Source: DASUBV01 sp035763085 | GTDB taxonomy: Bacteria; Actinomycetota; Actinomycetes; Streptosporangiales; Streptosporangiaceae | Assembly (NCBI GenBank): GCA_035763085.1 | Contig: DASUBV010000009.1 | Span: 1-11,157, forward strand | Direction: 5' to 3' | DNA length: 11,157 nt | Shown: piece by piece, positions 1 through 5,447 of the stretch | How positions within the stretch are numbered: position 1 is the first letter of the stretch | Layout of the letters: each line of letters begins with the position of its first letter | Notes under the pieces: model-generated | The model's database searches: none | Told to the model about the DNA's origin: nothing | Seen by the model: only the letters and a program-made list of their open reading frames with translations | Program-made: the position numbers and the translations under genes

Positions 1-608
1 TTGCGCCCGGGCGGCGGCAGCGGGCCTGCGTCGCGGTCTGGCAGCATGCGGGCGGCGGCCGCCGCTGAGCCGGCCGGGTACAGGTAGCCGGGGCCGGCCT
101 GGCTGCCGGGCGCCGGATCGTAACCCGGCTCTGCGCCGGGCGGCAGCGACGGGTAGTCCGACCGCTGGCCGGGTCCGGCCTGACCGGGTGCCTGACCGGG
201 CCCGGCCTGGCTGGATCCGGGCTGACCGGGGTAGTCAGAACGCTCCTCGACGATGTCGGTGATCTCGTCCCGTGCCGCGATCAGCTCGAAGACACCGCGG
301 TCGACCTGCCAGAAGCCCAGCTGCTCGGCCTTGAACGCGTCGTGCCCGAGGTAGCAGATGTGCAGCCGGTCACCGAGGTCGTCGAGCACCACGCAGCGCT
401 CGCCGCGGAACCGCCCGACCGGCCGGGATTGCCAGACGGCCTGGACGTCCTGGATACGCAGTTCCTTGCGCCAGTGCCCGGTGGCCGGCTCGAAGCCCAG
501 TTCCTCGGGCGGCGGGCACGCGGCGAACAGCACCACAGACCCGTCGGCCGGGCCCACGCCCGCCTCGTAGGGGGCGCCCCGGTAGGTCGCCATCAGCCGG
601 TACCGCAT
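1..608 (-). CDS. Hypothetical protein with Gly/Pro/Gln-rich tail, C-terminus cut by window edge
   Basis: The frame is open from ATG at 608 down to base 3, giving 202 codons with no stop, so the C-terminus lies outside the window. It starts 3 bases after the stop of the upstream gene, with a G-rich stretch just before the start, so the two are probably translated from one message. Residues 1 to about 120 look like a folded domain with many aromatic and charged residues (VVLFAACPPPEELGFEP, then a WQSRPVGRFRGERCVVLDD strand-like part, then a FWQVDRGVFELIAARDE part). From about residue 120 the chain becomes low-complexity, rich in Gly, Pro, Gln and Ala, with RSDYP occurring at residues 123-127 and 149-153. 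There is no signal peptide or membrane helix in the visible part. I do not recognise the family. The tail may be a disordered interaction segment, but that is inference. Confidence 0.7.
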   Translation of the reverse strand, partial: MRYRLMATYRGAPYEAGVGPADGSVVLFAACPPPEELGFEPATGHWRKELRIQDVQAVWQSRPVGRFRGERCVVLDDLGDRLHICYLGHDAFKAEQLGFWQVDRGVFELIAARDEITDIVEERSDYPGQPGSSQAGPGQAPGQAGPGQRSDYPSLPPGAEPGYDPAPGSQAGPGYLYPAGSAAAAARMLPDRDAGPLPPPGR

Positions 609-611
609 CGG

Positions 612-1133
612 TCACATCCCCCCTGCCGGACGTAGCCATACCTGACCGTCATAGCGGGCAATGAACTCGGCGTGCCCGGCACTGATCCGGTATATCTCAG
701 CTCCGACCGGAACAGGTATCGGATCAGTGAAGAACTCGGGCACCGGATGGGCGCCGCTGCCGGCGTAGCCGGTGCCGGTGAATGGCGGCTTCATGGCCCA
801 GTCGCCGCCGAGCGCGGCGGAGTAGGGGACCTGGTAGGACTCGGTGTTCACGGCCTGCCAGCGCAGCAGGTACAGCTCCTCCATGTCGGCGCTGAACTCC
901 GAGCCCTCATACCCCAGGCTCATCGCCTGGTAGTAGTCGGCGGGGTGCAGGAACGAGCTGTCCGCGACGCGGTGCACGAAGCCGGCGATGATCGACCGCC
1001 GGCCCGCCAGGTAAGGCTCCACCATCCGGGGCGGGATCGCCTTGTGCAACACCGTCCCCGGCTCGATGGCCATGGGAGTCCGGTCAACCTGGCGCACCCT
1101 GTCCCCTGTGGTCAGACTGTCCTGCAGTGTCAT
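612..1133 (-). CDS. Conserved-looking hypothetical protein, 173 aa
   Basis: This gene is complete from ATG at 1133 to TGA at 612-614, with GC-rich third positions and a soluble, mixed composition. A purine-rich GAGAG lies about 5-10 bases before the ATG. A second possible start is Met21 (ATG at 1073), where the text becomes well structured (MAIEPGTVLHKAIPPRMVEP), so the first 20 residues may not be real. Recognisable stretches are SIIAGFVHRVAD, LGYEGSEFSADMEELYLLRW, a Pro/Gly-rich turn region and a closing EFIARYDGQVWLRP. No signal peptide, membrane helix or catalytic signature is evident to me. The downstream gene follows after only 3 bases, so the products may act together. An enzyme-like fold such as an ADP-ribosyltransferase or toxin-type domain crossed my mind, but I see no diagnostic residues. 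Function is unassigned. Confidence 0.75.
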   Translation of the reverse strand: MTLQDSLTTGDRVRQVDRTPMAIEPGTVLHKAIPPRMVEPYLAGRRSIIAGFVHRVADSSFLHPADYYQAMSLGYEGSEFSADMEELYLLRWQAVNTESYQVPYSAALGGDWAMKPPFTGTGYAGSGAHPVPEFFTDPIPVPVGAEIYRISAGHAEFIARYDGQVWLRPAGGM

Positions 1134-1260
1134 GAGACTCTCATATTGGGAAATACGTCCTCAACTGCTTCGGCTGACCTCCTCCTAACGGGCGCAAGGG
1201 TACCTTCCGGAACTGTCAGGAATGCGCTCGCCCAGCTCAGCGGGGGCCCGCGCCCGCCGC

Positions 1261-1266
1261 TACAGT
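1261..1266 (+). promoter_or_regulatory. -10 box for leaderless transcription of the SseB-family gene
   Basis: TACAGT matches the actinobacterial TANNNT -10 pattern. It is followed by exactly six bases and then the GTG start at 1273, the spacing at which the transcript would begin at the start codon itself. Leaderless messages of this layout are common in actinobacteria. No convincing -35 box is visible. This site is the main reason for choosing the GTG at 1273 over the upstream ATG at 1222. Confidence 0.5.
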
Positions 1267-1272
1267 AGGCCC

Positions 1273-2115
1273 GTGTTCGAGGGCAGCGCGGAGCCGCGCT
1301 TCGCGGGCGATGACGGCTCAGCCGACCCGTCTGTCACAGCCGCGCTGGACGCGTTCGCGGCGGGCAGCGGCAGCGAGCAGGACGCCCTGACCGCGCTGGC
1401 CGCCGTCCGGCTGCTGGTCCCCGTGGTATCCGCCCTGACACCAGAGGAGGATGCGGCTCCGGGCGCGCAGGCTCCCGCGGCCGTGCCGACCGGGCCGGCT
1501 GCGTGCCACCCGCCGGGCCAGCATGCGGCGGGCAGTCACCCGGCATCCGGCCACGCGCCATCCGGGCATCCGGCTGCCGCCCGGCTGCCAGGCGGCGGGG
1601 AGAAGGCCAGCGAGATGGCGCTGCCCACCCTGGTCGGTCAGGACGGCCGCCGCGCGATCCCGGTGTTCACCGGCGTGGCGGCGCTGGCCCGCTGGCAGCC
1701 GGCGGCCCGGCCGATCCCGGCCGACGCCGCGCAGGTGTGGCAGGCCGCGATGCAGGACGGCTGCGCGGTGGTCGTCGATATCGCCGGGCCGGTTCCGCTG
1801 GCGGTCGAGGGCGACCGGCTGGCCGCGCTGGCCGCCGGGCAGCCGGTTCCGCCGCCGCACGAGGACAGTGACGTGCGCGATGCCGTGGCCAGGGCCGTGG
1901 TCGAGTCGGCCGCGGCGGCCGGGGTCAGTCCTAGCGCCGTCGGCTTCGCGCTGCGGCCCGGCGCCGAAGGCGCGGACCTGGTCATCGAGGTGGCCCCGCC
2001 CGCTGGCCTGGACCGGGCCGCTGCCGAGCAGGTGGCCGGGCAGGCCGGCGCGGCGGCCATGGCGCGCCTCGGTGGGCGGCTGCGCCGCGGCATCGCAGTA
2101 GCGCTCGCGTCCTGA
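1273..2115 (+). CDS. SseB-family protein
   Basis: This 280-residue cytoplasmic protein resembles the SseB family widely found in actinobacteria, whose biochemical role is not established. An N-terminal helical part (residues 20-57) ends in ALTALAAVRLLVPVVSALTP. A low-complexity linker covers residues 60-109. Then comes the family-typical core starting KASEMALPTLVGQDGRRAIPVF, followed by ARWQPAARPIPADAAQ and a hydrophobic VVVDIAGPVPLAVEGDRL stretch. A C-terminal alpha/beta part runs from about residue 190. The GTG start is chosen because a -10 box lies six bases before it; an in-frame ATG at 1222 would add 17 Arg/Ser-rich residues. The linker is odd: His falls at residues 79, 84, 89, 94 and 99. 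The gene stands alone, divergent from the hypothetical pair on its left. Confidence 0.85.
   Translation: MFEGSAEPRFAGDDGSADPSVTAALDAFAAGSGSEQDALTALAAVRLLVPVVSALTPEEDAAPGAQAPAAVPTGPAACHPPGQHAAGSHPASGHAPSGHPAAARLPGGGEKASEMALPTLVGQDGRRAIPVFTGVAALARWQPAARPIPADAAQVWQAAMQDGCAVVVDIAGPVPLAVEGDRLAALAAGQPVPPPHEDSDVRDAVARAVVESAAAAGVSPSAVGFALRPGAEGADLVIEVAPPAGLDRAAAEQVAGQAGAAAMARLGGRLRRGIAVALAS
1507..1581 (+). repeat. Five tandem 15-base units coding His-x-x-x-x pentads
   Basis: Inside the SseB-family linker five consecutive five-residue units each begin with His: HPPGQ, HAAGS, HPASG, HAPSG, HPAAA. The DNA repeats with a 15-base period but is imperfect; the ATCCGG hexamer recurs. This looks like expansion of a short unit followed by drift. 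The regular His spacing could bind metal, but nothing else supports that. Confidence 0.7.
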
Positions 2116-2124
2116 TCCGTCGCG

Positions 2125-2269
2125 TCAGCCCGAGGCCGCCGCCCCGGCGCAGGCCCGCAGCGCGGCCAGGTACCGGGCGGTGATGCGCCGCTAAAGATCG
2201 TCGGCGGTGGCGCACGGTTTCCGGGTAGGTCAGCGGGGCATCCGCCAGGCGGGGCCGCCTCGGCGCCCG
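2125..2269 (-). pseudogene. Possible gene remnant, DUF1990-like ends only
   Basis: The gap between the SseB and SnoaL genes has no intact gene. On the minus strand one frame reads RLADAPLTYPETVRH (about 2249-2207), with an in-frame stop upstream at 2270-2272 and no start codon. Another frame, preceded by a TAG stop at 2191-2193, reads RRITARYLAALRACAGAAASG and ends in TGA at 2125-2127. From memory, these resemble the N-terminal (LTYPEVGATR) and C-terminal (RRYLRALR-type) ends of the DUF1990 family with the middle missing. This is a weak, memory-based resemblance in short segments. It may instead be chance coding potential in GC-rich DNA. Confidence 0.25.
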
Positions 2270-2303
2270 TCAGGCTCGTTTACTGATATCGCCGTGGAGC
2301 GCC

Positions 2304-2714
2304 TCACCGGCTCCACGCCTCGTCGAAGGCAGCCGGGTCCAGCGGCAGCAGCCAGCACGCCGCGATCTGCTCGCCGCGGATCGCGTACAGCCCGACGGTG
2401 GACCAGGTCCGCGCGGCGCCGCCGAGGATCGCGGTGCCGTCGGTGAGCGCGGCGATCCGGTCGCCGTCGCCGGCCAGCACGTCGGCCCGGTGCATCTGGA
2501 AGGTGCGCGCGGCCAGGTCACGCCGCCGGGCGAAGTACGCCAGCACATCATCGAGGCCGTGGTACTGGCCGGCGATGCGGTTGCGGCCCGGCACCGTCCA
2601 GGCGATGTCCGGAGTCAGCAGCTTCCGCAGCCCGCTGTCACCGCCGCCGCTGTAGAACTCGTTCTGGGCGGCGTGCAGCCGATCCAGCAGCTGCACCGCG
2701 GCATCCCTGTCCAC
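2304..2714 (-). CDS. SnoaL-like / NTF2-superfamily protein
   Basis: This complete 136-residue protein, starting at GTG 2714, has the length and pattern of a stand-alone SnoaL-like domain, a cone-shaped alpha+beta barrel. An N-terminal helix (MDRDAAVQLLDRLHAAQNEF) is followed by LLTPDIAWTVPGRNRIAGQYHGLDDVLAYF at residues 32-61, which forms the entrance to the pocket. Alternating strands end in VGLYAIRGEQIAACWLLPLDPAAFDEAW. Family members include polyketide cyclases, isomerases and many uncharacterised proteins, so the fold does not give a substrate. It is cytoplasmic, with no signal peptide. Its likely promoter lies in the AT-rich region shared with vapBC, so the two units diverge from one control region. 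No biosynthetic cluster surrounds it. Confidence 0.85.
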   Translation of the reverse strand: MDRDAAVQLLDRLHAAQNEFYSGGGDSGLRKLLTPDIAWTVPGRNRIAGQYHGLDDVLAYFARRRDLAARTFQMHRADVLAGDGDRIAALTDGTAILGGAARTWSTVGLYAIRGEQIAACWLLPLDPAAFDEAWSR

Positions 2715-2755
2715 GCTTCATGTTCCCACGCACAGCCGGCCAGGAAGCGACGCGT

Positions 2756-2761
2756 ACAATA
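2756..2761 (-). promoter_or_regulatory. Candidate -10 box for the SnoaL-like gene
   Basis: On the minus strand this hexamer reads TATTGT, a fair -10 match, about 41 bases before the GTG start at 2714. At 17-base spacing the -35 position falls inside the 2772-2785 palindrome, but the bases there (TCATGT) are a poor -35 match. The AT-rich setting makes a promoter likely; the exact box is uncertain. Confidence 0.35.
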
Positions 2762-2771
2762 GTGGCGTCGG

Positions 2772-2785
2772 ATCATGTACATGAT
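2772..2785. promoter_or_regulatory. Palindromic operator over the vapBC -35 box
   Basis: ATCATGTACATGAT is a perfect 14-base palindrome covering the vapBC -35 box. VapB antitoxins are DNA-binding proteins that, alone or with VapC, repress their own operon by binding palindromes of this kind. Its core ATGTACAT (2775-2782) recurs downstream at 2821-2828. Assignment to VapBC is inferred from position and family behaviour. Confidence 0.6.
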
Positions 2786-2804
2786 ATCGCTTCCAGTATA
2801 TACT
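2776..2804 (+). promoter_or_regulatory. vapBC promoter
   Basis: A -35 box TGTACA (2776-2781) is separated by 17 bases from a -10 box TATACT (2799-2804), a good match to the housekeeping-sigma consensus. It sits in the most AT-rich stretch of the window, 37 bases before the vapB start. The -35 box lies inside a perfect palindrome, so a bound repressor would block RNA polymerase. Confidence 0.65.
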
Positions 2805-2820
2805 TGATTGAAGCTAACTT

Positions 2821-2828
2821 ATGTACAT
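2821..2828. promoter_or_regulatory. Second ATGTACAT half of the vapBC operator
   Basis: The palindromic core ATGTACAT occurs again in the vapB leader, centred 46 bases downstream of the first copy, just before the ribosome binding site GGAGGG (2832-2837). Two copies flanking the -10 box and start site would let two VapBC complexes bind together. The 8-base match alone is weak, but its position supports it. Confidence 0.45.
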
Positions 2829-2840
2829 CTCGGAGGGACT

Positions 2841-3047
2841 ATGGCCACTACTCAGATTGAACTGGATCAGGATCTGCTGGCTAGGGCGGCTGACATCCTC
2901 GGTACAGCTACAAAGAAGGACACGGTGAACGAGGCGCTGAGGCGCGTGGTGCAAGGTGAGATGAGACGCCGCCATCTTGAGGAGTTGGCTGGTGGTGCGC
3001 TACCTGACCTGTCGGATCCCGACGTCATGGCCGGGGCATGGCGGTAG
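2841..3047 (+). CDS. vapB: VapB-family antitoxin
   Basis: This 68-residue antitoxin would neutralise the VapC toxin and repress the operon. Residues 1-40 have the ribbon-helix-helix pattern: a strand TTQIELDQ, helix DLLARAADILG, then KKDTVNEALRRVV. The C-terminal tail RRRHLEELAGG...DPDVMAGAWR is the typical toxin-wrapping segment of VapB proteins paired with PIN toxins. The ATG at 2841 is chosen because GGAGGG lies four bases before it; an ATG at 2808 would start upstream of this ribosome binding site and inside the operator region. It overlaps vapC by 10 bases. GC content is far below that of flanking genes and many codons end in A or T, which suggests acquisition by transfer. Confidence 0.88.
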   Translation: MATTQIELDQDLLARAADILGTATKKDTVNEALRRVVQGEMRRRHLEELAGGALPDLSDPDVMAGAWR

Positions 3048-3460
3048 CCCGGTATTTGCCCGACAAGAGCGTCTGGGCGCGGCTTAGGCACCCTGCTGTC
3101 ATGGCCGCATTCGCCCCGCATATTGACCGGGGACTGATAGGAACATGCCCTGTCATCGACTTGGAGATCCTCTACAGCGCGAGGACAGGTGCCGAGCATG
3201 AGCACTTCCGGCTGCAGCGCTCGGCCTTTGAGTACTTTCCGATGACAGATGAGATCGCCCAGCGGGCCATCGAGGTCCAGGGGCTCCTGGCAAGAAGCAG
3301 CCAGCACCGGTCTGTCTCCATCCCGGACCTGCTCATTGCGGCGACAGCCGAGCGGTATGCCCTGACGGTGCTGCACTACGACGGCGACTATGAGCGCGTC
3401 GCGAAGATCACTGGCCAGCCCGCCGAGTGGATCGTTCCCCGCGGGACGGCCGACATCTAG
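3038..3460 (+). CDS. vapC: VapC-family PIN-domain toxin ribonuclease
   Basis: This 140-residue PIN-domain protein has the family's usual size. VapC toxins cut structured RNA such as tRNA or rRNA using Mg2+ held by acidic residues. Visible candidates are Asp9 (YLPDKSVWARL), Glu43 (VIDLEILYSAR), Asp97 (SIPDLLIAATAE) and Asp115 with Asp117 (LHYDGDYERVA), all in the expected order and spacing, so the toxin looks intact. Asp9 is followed by Lys-Ser, where many family members have Thr/Ser-Ser. The gene starts inside the end of vapB (ATG at 3038, 10-base overlap), the usual arrangement ensuring coupled translation. It ends 8 bases from the convergent surface-protein gene. The RNA target cannot be read from the sequence. 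Confidence 0.9.
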   Translation: MAVARYLPDKSVWARLRHPAVMAAFAPHIDRGLIGTCPVIDLEILYSARTGAEHEHFRLQRSAFEYFPMTDEIAQRAIEVQGLLARSSQHRSVSIPDLLIAATAERYALTVLHYDGDYERVAKITGQPAEWIVPRGTADI

Positions 3461-3468
3461 AAGATGGG

Positions 3469-3999
3469 TCAGCCGCGGTCGCGGGTGCTGCGGCGGTGCA
3501 GCGCGAAGCCGCCGGCCAGCGCGCCCACGCCGATCAGGGCCAGCCCGGCCATGGCCAGCATGCCGTTCGAGGTCGTGGCCGTCGCGCCGTCGCCGGTGGC
3601 CGCGCCGCCGCTGGGGAACCGGGTCACGTGCAGCGTCGCCGTGGCCGAGGTGGCACCCGGGCAGTCGATGTCGGGGTGGTAGGTGCCGGCCGCGATGGAC
3701 CTGGGCAGCGTGACCGAGATGCTGAAGTCGAAGCTCTGCCCCTTGCCGGGGTTCATCGGGATCCGCGACGGCAGTCCCAGCGTGGTCCCGAACAGCGTGG
3801 CGCTGCCCATCCCGGCGGCCGGGCTGCAGTCGGCGACGAACAGGACCCGCTGGCCCGGCGCGGCCGTTGACGGCGACGCGAACGCCGTCGACCCGCCGCC
3901 GCTCCCCGCCGACCTGGCGGCATAGCTGGCGGGCGCGGCGGCCACCAGGACACCGATGGCCATGAGCGCGGCCACCGCGGCATACCTGAGCAAGCGCAT
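3469..3999 (-). CDS. Secreted surface protein with C-terminal membrane anchor
   Basis: This 176-residue protein is predicted to be exported and tethered to the outer face of the membrane. Residues 1-27 form a clear signal peptide: MRLLRY, a hydrophobic core, then ASYA with likely cleavage after Ala27. Residues about 37-127 form a strand-rich, Ig-like domain with two cysteines (Cys58 and Cys113) that could form a disulfide, ending in TATLHVTRF. A Gly/Ala/Thr-rich spacer leads to a membrane helix (about 146-167) and a basic tail HRRSTRDRG. There is no LPxTG motif, so sortase anchoring is not supported. The start at 3999 is chosen for the signal peptide and the strong GGGGGAGGG ribosome binding site just upstream; the open frame continues to 4203 but without sensible sequence. 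The family is not recognised; binding or adhesion is only a guess. Confidence 0.82.
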   Translation of the reverse strand: MRLLRYAAVAALMAIGVLVAAAPASYAARSAGSGGGSTAFASPSTAAPGQRVLFVADCSPAAGMGSATLFGTTLGLPSRIPMNPGKGQSFDFSISVTLPRSIAAGTYHPDIDCPGATSATATLHVTRFPSGGAATGDGATATTSNGMLAMAGLALIGVGALAGGFALHRRSTRDRG

Positions 4000-4118
4000 G
4001 GAAACGTCCCTCCCCCGGAAAGCACGCGGCCGCCGCCGCAGGCGCCCCGGAGGGACGCGCATGACCAGGGCTTGACGCTGGCCGCGGCGACGGCGTGAGT
4101 CGTGCGCCCCCGGTGATA

Positions 4119-4146
4119 CCCGGCGCCCTGCCGGGCAAACGCCGGG
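4119..4146 (+). promoter_or_regulatory. Alternative hairpins upstream of aroC
   Basis: CCCGGC (4119-4124) can pair with GCCGGG at 4130-4135 (five-base loop) or with a second GCCGGG at 4141-4146. The two pairings exclude each other. The element ends 26 bases before the aroC start. It could act in the leader if transcription begins upstream, but no promoter is clear in 4000-4172. Short GC stems are common in such DNA. Confidence 0.2.
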
Positions 4147-4172
4147 GTCACGGGCATGGCAGGATCGGCAGC

Positions 4173-5351
4173 ATGCTGCGCTGGCTGACCGCTGGAGAGT
4201 CACATGGCCGTGCCCTGGTGGCCATCTGCGAGGGCCTGCCCGCCGGGATCGAGGTCGGCACGGCGGACGTCGCCGCGGCCCTGGCCCGGCGCCGGGCCGG
4301 CTACGGCCGCGGCGCGCGGATGAAGTTCGAGCAGGACGAGGTCGAGCTGACCGCCGGGATCCGGCACGGGCGCACGCTGGGCGGGCCGGTGGCCATCCGG
4401 ATCGGCAACACCGAGTGGCCGAAGTGGGAGACGGTGATGTCGCCCGACGAGGTCGACGCGCAGGTGCTGGCGGCCCAGGCGCGCAATGCCCCGCTGACCC
4501 GGCCCCGGCCGGGCCACGCCGACCTGGCCGGCATGCAGAAATACGGCTACGACGACGCCCGCGCCGTGCTTGAGCGGGCCAGCGCGCGGGAGACGGCCGC
4601 CAGGGTCGCGCTGGGCGAGGTGGCGCGCCGGTTCCTGCACCAGGCGATCGGCGCGCAGATCGTCAGCCACGTGGTCGCCATCGGCGCGGTCAGCGCGCCA
4701 GACGGCGCGGCCCCGCTGCCCGCGGACGCCGCGCGGGTCGACGCCGACCCGGTGCGCTGCCTGGACGCCGCCGCGAGCGCGGCAATGCAGGCCGAGATCG
4801 ACGCCGCCCGCCGGGACGGCGACACCCTGGGCGGCGTCGTCGAGGTGATCGCCTACGGCCTGCCGCCGGGGCTGGGCTCGCACGTGCACTGGGACCGCCG
4901 CCTGGATGGCCGGCTGGCCGGCGCGCTGATGAGCATCCAGGCCATCAAGGGCGTGGCCATGGGGGACGGGTTCGAGACCGCGGCGCGGCGCGGCTCGCAG
5001 GCTCACGACGAGATCGAGGGAACCAGCAACGGGGTCCGGCGGCTGACCAACCGGGCCGGCGGCGTCGAGGGCGGGATGAGCACCGGGGAGCCGCTGCGGG
5101 CCCGGCTGGCGATGAAGCCGATCTCCACCGTGCCGCGGGCGCTGGCCACCATCGACGTGCGGACCGGCGAGCCCGCCAAGGCCATCAACCAGCGCAGCGA
5201 CGTCACCGCGGTGCCCGCGGCCGGCGTGGTCGCCGAGGCCATGGCGGCCCTGGTGCTGGCTGACGCGGTGCTGGAGAAGCTGGGCGGCGACTCGGTCGCC
5301 GAGGTGGGCCGCAACCTGCGCGGCTACACCGAGTCGCTGGTCATCACCTGA
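4173..5351 (+). CDS. aroC: Chorismate synthase
   Basis: AroC removes phosphate from EPSP to make chorismate, the last step of the shikimate pathway, using reduced FMN. The protein is 392 residues, normal for the family. It begins MLRWLTAGESHGRALVAI, with catalytic His11 in the first signature. Further family landmarks are RPGHADLAGMQKYG, the second signature around ERASARETAARVALG, the NRAGGVEGGMSTGEPL segment, and the third signature RSDVTAVPAAGVVAEAM with Asp343. The ATG at 4173 is chosen because the protein then starts exactly where chorismate synthases start, with AGGA eight bases upstream; the frame extends back to a GTG at 4095 with non-conserved sequence. It heads the aro operon, separated from aroK1 by 96 bases. 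All known key residues appear present. Confidence 0.97.
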   Translation: MLRWLTAGESHGRALVAICEGLPAGIEVGTADVAAALARRRAGYGRGARMKFEQDEVELTAGIRHGRTLGGPVAIRIGNTEWPKWETVMSPDEVDAQVLAAQARNAPLTRPRPGHADLAGMQKYGYDDARAVLERASARETAARVALGEVARRFLHQAIGAQIVSHVVAIGAVSAPDGAAPLPADAARVDADPVRCLDAAASAAMQAEIDAARRDGDTLGGVVEVIAYGLPPGLGSHVHWDRRLDGRLAGALMSIQAIKGVAMGDGFETAARRGSQAHDEIEGTSNGVRRLTNRAGGVEGGMSTGEPLRARLAMKPISTVPRALATIDVRTGEPAKAINQRSDVTAVPAAGVVAEAMAALVLADAVLEKLGGDSVAEVGRNLRGYTESLVIT

Positions 5352-5392
5352 CCGCCGGATCCCTCGTGGGAAGCTGGCAGTGACAGCACCTG

Positions 5393-5408
5393 GCCGTCGC
5401 GAGACGGC
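5393..5408 (+). other. Small hairpin with GNRA-type loop between aroC and aroK1
   Basis: GCCGTC and GACGGC form a perfect six-base stem closed by the tetraloop GCGA, of the stable GNRA class. It lies 41 bases after the aroC stop and 39 before aroK1, in the only sizeable gap inside the operon. No T-run follows, so it is not a classical terminator; processing or message stability are possibilities. Confidence 0.3.
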
Positions 5409-5447
5409 GCAGATCCCCTGAGAGACCTGAGACAGAGACCGTAACCG

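Noticed and set aside
612..1133. ADP-ribosyltransferase or toxin-domain assignment for the 173-residue protein
   Set aside because: I could not place the catalytic residues of any such family; the resemblance is only a general impression.
3469..3999. Sortase-anchored surface protein
   Set aside because: The C-terminal helix and basic tail fit, but no LPxTG-like motif precedes the helix.
4061..4075. Five-codon frame ATG-ACC-AGG-GCT-TGA after a GGAGGG, upstream of aroC
   Set aside because: It could be a leader peptide, but it contains no run of aromatic codons as expected for attenuation of aro genes, and no promoter or following terminator pair is evident.
2867..4138. 423-codon open frame on the minus strand
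   Set aside because: It crosses vapB and vapC on the opposite strand and the surface protein in another frame, all with clear family or signal-peptide evidence; its sequence is Arg/Gly/Pro-rich with no domain.
4095..4172. N-terminal extension of aroC from GTG at 4095
   Set aside because: Chorismate synthases begin at the MLRWLTAGESHGR segment; the added 26 residues are Arg/Gly/Pro-rich and cover the hairpin region.
5409..5447. CTGAGA and repeated GAGAC before aroK1 as a TPP riboswitch-like signal
   Set aside because: Only the short CTGAGA is shared; the other conserved TPP elements are missing and the pathway does not fit.
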